DNA of 6,694 nt from Thermoplasmata archaeon (GTDB lineage: Archaea; Thermoplasmatota; Thermoplasmata; UBA10834). Below the pieces are notes generated by a model that had not been told where the DNA came from, did not search any database, and was given only the letters and a program-made list of their open reading frames with translations. This document shows positions 1-6,200 of this stretch, one piece after another (position 1 is the stretch's first letter; each line of letters starts with the position of its first letter). The translations under genes were made by a program, and so were the position numbers. The stretch spans positions 4,014 through 10,707 of the forward strand of contig DUKU01000056.1 of assembly GCA_013329135.1 (NCBI GenBank), read 5' to 3'.

Positions 1-956
1 ACTACCTCCTCGGAGAGAACGAGAGCATCAGGTCCAAGCTCGGCACGGAGCCGGCCATGAGGTCGCACGTGCTCGCACTCATAGCGACCAAGGACGCGAA
101 CTCGCTGGACGAGCTGAACGGATTCTTCCAGAAGACATTCCTAGCGCATCAGGTCGACGCTCATTACCTCCGCGACATCATCGAGGGGATCGTCGGATTC
201 CTCAAAGATGAGGAGATGGTCTCGGAGGAGGACCGCTTGGCCGCGACCCCGTTCGGCAGGAGGGTCAGCGACCTGTACATCGATCCGCTCTCGGCGGTCA
301 TCATCAGGGACGCGCTCAAGAGATACGAGCCTGGAAAGCAGTTCGGGCTCGTGCAGGCGGCGTGCTCGGTCCCGGACATGCCCATCCTTTACCTGAGGCA
401 GTCAGACTACGAGTGGATCGAGCTGTACTTGGACGAGGTCAAGGACCAGCTGCTGATAGACCCGCCGGAGGACCTTGAGCAGTACGAGCTGTTCCTGTCC
501 AAGGTCAAGACCGCGAAGATGGTCACCGACTGGATGTCCGAAGTGCACGAGAACGAGATGTCCAGCTTCTTCGGGATAGGCCCCGGGGACATCAGGAACA
601 AGGTCGAGTTGGCTGAGTGGCTCCTGCACTCGTCCGCGCGCCTCTCCGAACTGTTCAACAGAGAGGCCACGATGGAATGCGTGGACGCCGTCACGAGGGT
701 GAGGTACGGCATCCGGTCCGAACTGCTGGAGCTCGTGAAGCTCAGGGGACTCGGCAGAGTGCGCGCGCGCGCACTGTACTCGAGGGGCATCAAGGGACTC
801 GAGGACCTGAGGAACACCAGCTACGACAGGCTTAAGCAGATACCAACGATTGGGGAGTCTGTCGCGAGGTCCATCAAGGACCAGCTCGGCCAGACGGACC
901 CGACCATGCCCATCACCAGCGAGGATGGGCAAAGGTCTCTTGTCGAGTTCCGGTAG
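1..956 (+). CDS. hel308: Hel308-type ATP-dependent DNA helicase, C-terminal part (5' end outside window)
   Basis: Hel308 is an archaeal superfamily 2 (Ski2-like) 3'-5' DNA helicase that acts at stalled replication forks and in recombination. The reading frame is open from base 3 at the left edge, so the methionine at 57 is internal. About 317 residues are visible of a family length near 700; the RecA-like motor domains lie upstream. The visible part opens with the family signature SKLGTEPAMRSHVLALIA, followed by a winged-helix-like segment ending in FGRRVSDLYIDPLSA (about 249-297). Next comes the ratchet-helix domain with KTAKMVTDWM and FGIGPGDIRNKVELAEWL (about 507-621). The C-terminal helix-hairpin-helix domain contains LLELVKLRGLGRVRARALY (723-779) and IPTIGESVARSI. 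The identification rests on remembered family sequences that match segment by segment. The last residues, QRSLVEFR, resemble a PCNA-binding peptide. The downstream cgi121 starts within or just after its stop. Confidence 0.93.
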   Translation, partial: YLLGENESIRSKLGTEPAMRSHVLALIATKDANSLDELNGFFQKTFLAHQVDAHYLRDIIEGIVGFLKDEEMVSEEDRLAATPFGRRVSDLYIDPLSAVIIRDALKRYEPGKQFGLVQAACSVPDMPILYLRQSDYEWIELYLDEVKDQLLIDPPEDLEQYELFLSKVKTAKMVTDWMSEVHENEMSSFFGIGPGDIRNKVELAEWLLHSSARLSELFNREATMECVDAVTRVRYGIRSELLELVKLRGLGRVRARALYSRGIKGLEDLRNTSYDRLKQIPTIGESVARSIKDQLGQTDPTMPITSEDGQRSLVEFR

Positions 957-966
957 AGACGCGACG

Positions 967-1485
967 GTGGTCATCATCATGCACGGTCCCGGCGAAACGG
1001 ATGTTGAGGCATGGACCAGGACGGTCTCCAGGGGAGAGGCGAAAGCCTTGATGGATACGGTCTTGGCGGAGGCCAAGGCCTCGGGCGCCGAGATACTGAT
1101 GATGGACGGGGCCATGGTCTTCGGGACGGACCATGTCAAGAGCGCCTTCTTTCACGCAACCAAGGCCACCGCCGAGGGGAGGAACTCCTCCGAATCGCTG
1201 GCCATGGAGACACTCCTGTACGCATCGGGCGAGAGACAGCTCTCGAGCGCGATCAGGAAGATGGCCGTGGGAGACGCGACGGAGAGCGTCGTCGTCGCAG
1301 TGCTCAAGGGACACTTCTCGCCACGCGAGGGATGGTCGAAGCTTCCCCGGATAGGAACGATGCGAGACAGGGCCAAACTCGCGGGGTTCGGCATAACTGA
1401 AAGGGAGATGTCTACCGTGACAGAGGAACGACTGACCGACCTCGTCCTAGAAAAGGTGGCGGCTGTGGACGTCATCAAGAAGTGA
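967..1485 (+). CDS. cgi121: KEOPS complex subunit Cgi121
   Basis: Cgi121 is the small KEOPS subunit that binds Bud32 and the tRNA 3' end; the complex transfers threonylcarbamoyl to A37 of ANN-decoding tRNAs (t6A). The protein is about 172 residues, close to the family's 150-175. The diagnostic core is visible: TDHVKSAFFHATKATAEGRN (about residues 54-73), then ETLLYASGERQLSSAI (about 81-96), matching the family pattern of E-x-L-x-Y-x-SG-x-RQ-I/L-x-x-A. It ends in the usual helix with VLEKVAAVDVIKK. I chose GTG 967 because the first strand then aligns with the start of known homologs and the hel308 overlap disappears. ATG 925 (32-base overlap with hel308, 14 extra residues) and ATG 979 (preceded by GGTGGTC) are real alternatives, and no Shine-Dalgarno site settles the choice. 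It is probably cotranscribed with hel308. The family call is confident; the start is not. Confidence 0.9.
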   Translation: MVIIMHGPGETDVEAWTRTVSRGEAKALMDTVLAEAKASGAEILMMDGAMVFGTDHVKSAFFHATKATAEGRNSSESLAMETLLYASGERQLSSAIRKMAVGDATESVVVAVLKGHFSPREGWSKLPRIGTMRDRAKLAGFGITEREMSTVTEERLTDLVLEKVAAVDVIKK

Positions 1486-1516
1486 TGCGCCTGGTCGCAC
1501 GTCCGATAGAGAAGAC

Positions 1517-1524
1517 CTTATAAG
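1517..1524 (+). promoter_or_regulatory. TATA box of the ftcD-fchA operon
   Basis: CTTATAAG stands in a 76-base gap between cgi121 and ftcD. It is preceded by the purine-rich stretch GAGAAGA, where an archaeal BRE would be expected. With the usual TATA-to-start distance, transcription would begin near 1547-1550, giving a leader of about 12-15 bases before ATG 1562. That leader has no GGAGG motif, so the first gene is likely translated without a strong Shine-Dalgarno site. An 8-base palindrome, AACCGGTT (1546-1553), lies at the predicted transcription start and could be an operator or chance. The promoter is inferred from sequence alone. Confidence 0.65.
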
Positions 1525-1561
1525 AGCAGCTAACCGATTCCCCACAACCGGTTCTGGTACG

Positions 1562-2461
1562 ATGGCGGCAGTGATCGAGTGCGTCCCGAATTTCAGCGAA
1601 GGGCGCAGGAAGGAGGTCGTCGACAGCATAGTGCACTCCCTCAGGTCCGTCCCCGGCACCAAGGTCCTCGACGTCGAGATGGACCCTGACCACAACAGGA
1701 GCGTCGTCACATTCACGGGCACCAAGGACAGCGTCCAGGAGAGTGCCTTCAGGGGCGCCCGGGCGGCCATGGAACTGATCGATCTCAACAAGCACACGGG
1801 GGAACATCCGAGGATGGGAGCGCTCGATGTGCTGCCGTTCGTGCCCATCTCTGGGGCGACGATGGAGGACTGCATCGATATCGCGAACAAGGTGGGCGTC
1901 AGGATCGCAAAACATCTGAAGATACCCGTTTACATGTACGAAGCGGCCGCGAGGAGGCCCGAGAGGAAGAACCTCGAGGTCGTGAGAAGGGGACAGTTCG
2001 AGGGCCTGAGGGAGGCCATACTGACTGACGATTCACGGTATCCGGACTACGGCCCGAGGGCGGTGCACCCGACCGCGGGCGCCATCGCCGTAGGCGCTAG
2101 GATGCCGCTCATCGCGTTCAACGTCAACCTGAGGTCCGAGGACGTCGAGGTGGCGAAGGCGATCGCGAAGAAGATCAGGGCGAGCAGCGGGGGCTTGCCC
2201 CATGTGAAGGCACTCGGGTTCCATCTGAAGGACAAGGGGATGGTCCAGGTGTCGATGAACCTGACCGACTACACGGTCACACCCATCTCGAAGGTCTTCG
2301 GAGAGGTCAAGAAGGAAGCCGACGCCAGAGGCGTCGAGGTGGCCGAGAGCGAGATCATAGGCCTGATACCGCTCGACGCCGTCTGCGACCTCGCTGGCAG
2401 GTTCCTCAAGGTCCCTAACTTTGCGAGCAGCCAGGTGCTGGAGAGGAGGATCTGGTGCTGA
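1562..2461 (+). CDS. ftcD: Glutamate formimidoyltransferase (formiminotransferase half of FTCD)
   Basis: This enzyme moves the formimino group of N-formimino-L-glutamate, a histidine-breakdown product, onto tetrahydrofolate, giving 5-formimino-THF and glutamate. The protein has 299 residues, about the length of the formiminotransferase half of mammalian FTCD. The N-terminal subdomain begins with IECVPNFSEGR (5-15). It carries NKHTGEHPRMGALDVLPFVP (76-95), in which His82 lines up with the catalytic histidine of the mammalian enzyme. The C-terminal subdomain has GPRAVHPTAGAIAVGAR, LIAFNVNL, and the stretch GLPHVKALGFHL to VQVSMNLTDY. ATG 1562 sits just downstream of a TATA box and places the conserved strand at residues 3-7, as in homologs. 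The stop overlaps the start of the cyclodeaminase gene by 7 bases, indicating one operon and likely coupled translation. The family is clear. The physiological substrate is inferred, because no hutH, hutU or hutI gene is in view. Confidence 0.95.
   Translation: MAAVIECVPNFSEGRRKEVVDSIVHSLRSVPGTKVLDVEMDPDHNRSVVTFTGTKDSVQESAFRGARAAMELIDLNKHTGEHPRMGALDVLPFVPISGATMEDCIDIANKVGVRIAKHLKIPVYMYEAAARRPERKNLEVVRRGQFEGLREAILTDDSRYPDYGPRAVHPTAGAIAVGARMPLIAFNVNLRSEDVEVAKAIAKKIRASSGGLPHVKALGFHLKDKGMVQVSMNLTDYTVTPISKVFGEVKKEADARGVEVAESEIIGLIPLDAVCDLAGRFLKVPNFASSQVLERRIWC
2445..2450 (+). promoter_or_regulatory. Ribosome binding site for fchA, inside the end of ftcD
   Basis: GGAGGA ends 4 bases before GTG 2455 and pairs well with the archaeal 16S rRNA tail (CCUCC). 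It supports the GTG at 2455, which overlaps the ftcD stop, as the true start. It is the best Shine-Dalgarno site seen before a gene in this window; the operon-first genes at 1562 and 3219 lack one at this spacing. That fits the archaeal habit of using SD sites mainly for internal operon genes. Confidence 0.7.
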
Positions 2462-3051
2462 CGAGCGCGAAGGGACTCAGAGCGTTCTGCGACGAGCTCG
2501 CATCCGCTGAGCCGTCCCCAGGAGGCGGGACCGCAGCGGCGGCCGCCGGGGCCATGGCCGCATCGCTCCTGTCGATGGTGTGTGGCATCACGCTCAAGAA
2601 CAAGAAGCACGAAGGCAACTGGTCGAAGCTCGCCGTGCTGAAGGAGGAGTCGGATGCGCTCTCGTCCCTCCTGCTGAGACTCGCGGCAGATGACGCGCTG
2701 GCGTACGATAAGGTAGTCGAGACGACCCGAGCGAAGCGCACCGCGCCTGCGGACGGGAAGGCGGTGACCGCGTATGCGGACGCCGTCCGCGTCGCGATGG
2801 AGGTCCCGATGTCCACTGCGGAGGCTTGCGTGAAGGTCCTGAGGCTTTCCGAGAATGTGGCATCGACCGGCACGAAGAGCGCCTCGTCCGACATCGAGGT
2901 CGCGAGACGCCTGGCAGGCGCAGGGGTCGACGGAGCCTTGGCGAACGTTCTCATCAACCTGCCTTACTGCATGGACGCATCCTTCGCGTCAACTGCGAAA
3001 GGCAAGGCGGAGGAGCTCAGGCGGGAGAGGAGACAGACTCTCGCGCCTTGA
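2455..3051 (+). CDS. fchA: Formimino-THF cyclodeaminase / methenyl-THF cyclohydrolase family protein
   Basis: The FTCD C-terminal family (FchA-like) comprises formimino-THF cyclodeaminases, which give 5,10-methenyl-THF and ammonia, and methenyl-THF cyclohydrolases. This protein has 198 residues; stand-alone members are about 200-210. Near the N-terminus is the glycine-rich PSPGGGTAAAAAGAMAASLL (20-39), the family's folate-site hallmark. It is followed by MVCGITLKNKK, by DDALAYDKVV (79-88), and by the C-terminal motif SASSDIEVARRLAGAGVDGA with NVLINL (142-168). It is predicted to be all-helical. The start is GTG 2455, backed by GGAGGA at 2445-2450, and the 7-base overlap with ftcD suggests coupled translation. 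Next to ftcD the cyclodeaminase reaction is the likeliest role, since the pair equals a split FTCD. Sequence inspection alone cannot separate this from cyclohydrolase activity, so the symbol marks the family, not a proven reaction. Confidence 0.9.
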   Translation: MLTSAKGLRAFCDELASAEPSPGGGTAAAAAGAMAASLLSMVCGITLKNKKHEGNWSKLAVLKEESDALSSLLLRLAADDALAYDKVVETTRAKRTAPADGKAVTAYADAVRVAMEVPMSTAEACVKVLRLSENVASTGTKSASSDIEVARRLAGAGVDGALANVLINLPYCMDASFASTAKGKAEELRRERRQTLAP

Positions 3052-3218
3052 AGCGGTCACTATTTAACGCCAGGAGAGGCGCCAAACCGAAGGGGTCTAT
3101 CACAATTGATACAGGTAGCGATACGTTTAAGTCGCCTTAATAAAATGTGAACACTGCAAAAAGCGATTGCCAGCGAGGGCTTCATTTATAAGCTCAGACA
3201 GCAGGAGCTAGATAGATC
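3052..3218 (+). other. Intergenic region, AT-richer, with promoter elements and no gene seen
   Basis: This 167-base gap separates the cyclodeaminase gene from the large repeat-protein gene. It is clearly richer in A and T than its surroundings between about 3100 and 3165. It contains several TATA-like patches (TATTTAA near 3061, GTTTAAG near 3126, TTAATAAAA near 3138) besides the stronger box at 3185-3192. A weak hairpin is possible from CGCC at 3068-3071 pairing with GGCG at 3078-3081, but no T-tract follows it, so I do not call a terminator. The hexamer AGCGAT occurs twice (3117 and 3162). I found no open frame with a plausible start and no tRNA-like structure. Confidence 0.6.
3185..3192 (+). 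promoter_or_regulatory. TATA box of the large repeat-protein gene
   Basis: TTTATAAG shares the TTATAAG core with the box upstream of ftcD. The usual archaeal spacing puts the transcription start at about 3215-3219, on or within a few bases of GTG 3219, so the mRNA would be leaderless or nearly so. The box is flanked by the inverted repeat GCTT/AAGC (3179-3182 and 3190-3193). Just downstream a second inverted repeat, AGCTC/GAGCT (3191-3195 and 3205-3209), could be an operator or chance. AGGAG at 3203-3207 would be a Shine-Dalgarno site, though at a long spacing of 11 bases, only if transcription started further upstream. Confidence 0.6.
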
Positions 3219-6200
3219 GTGGCCGGGAATTACCTGAAGAGCCTCCAACTCGCAAAGCAGCTGGAGGAGCGTGCCAAGGAGGCAGGCAAGAACAAGGAGA
3301 GGGCCGAGCAGGAGCACGATTCGCTGCAGGAGTTCCTCAAGACCTGCAAGGAGAACGACACGGACGTCTCTGATGTGGAACGCACGCTGGCCGAATTCAA
3401 CGCATCCATGAATGGCAAGGACTACCAGACCGCCCTCGCACATGTGAGGAAGGCCTCCGACGAGGCGAAGTCCGCATTCGTGAAACGCATCGGCGAGGTC
3501 GCTGACTCCGCCGAGGGACTGCTGAACCTGGCGCAGATACCGGCCTCGGACGCGAAGGGCGCCCTCGAGCTCCTCGAGAAGAGCAGGGAGCAGGCCCTCA
3601 GGGACGACCACCAGAGCGCCATGAAGAGTGCCAAGAGCGCGTATGACGCCGCGGAGAGGGCACTCCATGAATACTTCTCATCGTTGCTGTCGCAGGCCCA
3701 GGAGGTCCTGATCCAGGCCAAGGAGATGGGCGACGACGTGTCCCTCTACGAAGAGCTTCTGCGAAAGGGCAGGAGCGCCCTGGACAAGCAGGAGTACGAG
3801 ACCGGCCTCATGCATGTGAAGGAAGCTCTCGAGGGCGCGGGCGAGAACGTCCGAGATCAGGTGAACACCGCGATCGACGATGTCGAGGAGCTCATAGCCG
3901 CGGGCGACGAACTCAAGGCGGACATGTCGAAGGTGAAGGCGCACGTCGACCGGGCCAAAGCCGCCCTGGAAGCGCTCAGGTTCAAGGAGGCCCTCGCATA
4001 CGCCAAACGGGCGGAGGCGGAGGGCGAGAATTCAATCTCATCCAAGCTGCAGGACATCTTGAGGGAGGCCAAGGAGGGCATCAGGCGGCTCAAGGCCGTC
4101 GACGAGGACGTCACCTCGCCCCAGGAACTCCTGGAACAGGGACAGACGGCCCTGAAGCAGAAGAACTACATCGAGGCCCTGCGCGCGATCAACCTCGCGA
4201 ACGAGAGGATCCGGGAGAAGCAGTTCAAGTCCGTGCTCGATGTCATCGCCCAGGCCAAGGACAAGTTCGTCCTGGCTAAGAAGATCGGCGTCGACATGAC
4301 AAAAGCCATCATGCTGCTCAACACCGCGAGGGACAACTACCGGCTGGGCAAGTTCGAGGACTCCGTCAGGTATGCCGAGCAGAGCAGGAAGGAGATCGAC
4401 GATGCGCTGGCCGTGTTCTACAGCGCGAGGGACCAGATCGTCGAGCTCGCAAAGGCCATCAAGTTCGCTGAAGACCTCGGTGGGGACGCATCATCAGTCA
4501 AGAGGGTCCTCGCAGATGCGAAGAAGACTTTCGAATCGAAGGAGTACGAGAGGACGGCCGAGCTCGCGAAACAGGGCCTCGGAGAGGCTCGCAAGGCCGC
4601 ACATGACTGGACCATGGACGCGATCGACGCCACTGACAGGGCATTCAAACTGGGGAAGTCGGTCGGCGCGGACATGTCCGAGACCGAGGGACTGCTCCAG
4701 AGAGCTCTCGCATCGATGTCCGAAGAGGACATGCCCGAGAGCGTCAAACAAGCCAGGGCCGGCCTGGACGCCGCCAACGCCGCGATGACCAGGGTGCTCA
4801 GCGACAAGCTTCACAACCTCGACCAGTTCGTCCAGGGGTTCTCCGGACAGGAGGACCTCGCCAAGGTCACCGAGAACATAACAGACGCGAGGCTCAGACT
4901 GTCGGACCATGCGTTCGAGAAGGTCTTCGAGCTCCTCAAGGAGGCCCAGCAGAGGATCGAGAAGGCAGGCGAGGAGGAGTGCGAGAGACTCCTTGCCCTT
5001 GCCACGGCCAAGATCGAGACGCTCAAGGGGATGGACGGCGATGTTGCTGACCTCGACATACTGCTCAACAGAGTAAGACAGGCGATGTCCAGGAAGGTGT
5101 ACGAGGACGCCACCGCCAGGGCGAAGGAGATCATCGAGAGCGCCAACGACATGATGCTTAAACTCGTGCAGGCGGAGTTCTCGGGTATCAAGGACACCCT
5201 GGAAGAAGCGAAGGCAGTCGGCATCGATGTGGAATCCTCCAAGGCACGGATCAAGGAGGCGCGGGCCAGCTTCGAGAAGAAGGACCTCGAGGCAGCACAC
5301 TCCGCGCTCCGCGACACCCGCGTATCGCTGAAGGACATGATCACCAGGTTCGACGGGATCAAGGACAAGATCCGACGCGCGGAGGAGCTCATATCCGAGG
5401 CGCAGAGGAGCAGGGCGGATGTGTCCAAGCAGTCCAAGGCGTTGGAGACCGCGAAGGCGAAGTTCCACGAAGGCGACTTCGACGAAGCCGAGATGATGCT
5501 CAACGACCTCACCAGTGCCGCCGAGAAGAAGCTCGCGATGTATCTTGCGGCCAAATTCATCCTCGCGTCGAAGGAGAGTATCGACCTCGGCGAAGAGAAC
5601 GGGATCGATGTCTCAGAGGCACAGGAGATGCTGGCAAGGGCCAAGGACCTCATGAAGGCGAAGGACTACGAACAGGCCCTCGAGACCGCCAAGTTGTGCA
5701 GCGACAGGGCTGTCGAGAGCATCACCGAGGCCTCGAAGATCATGGTCAAGGACCTCCAGAGGCTCATCACCGACGCGAAGAACGTCGGAGTGGACACGTC
5801 TGGACCCGAGGTGCTCGCAGAGAAGGCGGTTGCCCTTGTCCGAACGGGAGACTACCCGGAGGCCCTCAGATGCATCGACTCCGCGAAGAACGACATCGAC
5901 CAGATCAAGAACCTGAGCTCCCAGGCCGCTGTGGAGATCAAGGTCGCGAGGACGAACCTCAAGGACGCCGAGACATTGGACATGGAGGTCGGGCCCTCGA
6001 GGGAACTCCTTGACCAGGCAGTCGAAGCGCTCACACGGCATCAGTACGCGATCGCACTCGAGCTCGCGAAGAAATCATCCGAGACCTCATCCGAGGTGAC
6101 AAGGAACACCATCTGGAGCACATTGGAGAGGTTCAAAGAGAGGATCGACAGAGCGACATCCGAAGGAGCCAGTATCGGGACCGCCGAGAGATGCGTCGCC

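Noticed and set aside
57..59. ATG at 57 as the start of the helicase-related gene
   Set aside because: The frame is open back to the left edge, and the preceding codons (YLLGENESIRSKLGTEPA) match the Hel308 family, so this methionine is internal.
759..774. GTGCGCGCGCGCGCAC, a 16-base perfect palindrome of alternating purine and pyrimidine (Z-DNA-prone)
   Set aside because: It encodes the conserved R-V-R-A-R-A-L segment of the Hel308 helix-hairpin-helix domain with GC-rich codons, so protein conservation and base composition explain it.
850..924. Extension of the cgi121 frame upstream to ATG 850
   Set aside because: It would overlap hel308 by 107 bases, and the added residues (MGSLSRGPSRTSSARRTRP...) are Ser/Arg/Pro-rich shadow sequence with no counterpart in Cgi121 proteins.
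3068..3083. Small hairpin CGCC-AGGAGA-GGCG as a terminator after the ftcD-fchA operon
   Set aside because: The stem has only four pairs and no T-rich tract follows, so there is not enough support for a terminator.
3052..3218. A small RNA gene or small protein gene in the intergenic region
   Set aside because: The ATG at 3145 is followed at once by a stop, no cloverleaf or C/D box pattern was found, and the AT-rich patches are adequately explained as promoter sequence.
4494..5653. Long minus-strand open frames (about 280-324 codons) opposite the repeat gene, and others over 402-1139 and 6041-6694
   Set aside because: They mirror the codon bias of the + strand gene. Their translations are low-complexity runs rich in S, L, A or R, V, L with no recognisable domain. 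The + frame shows a regular repeat structure with sensible helix and loop placement, so the antisense frames are shadows.
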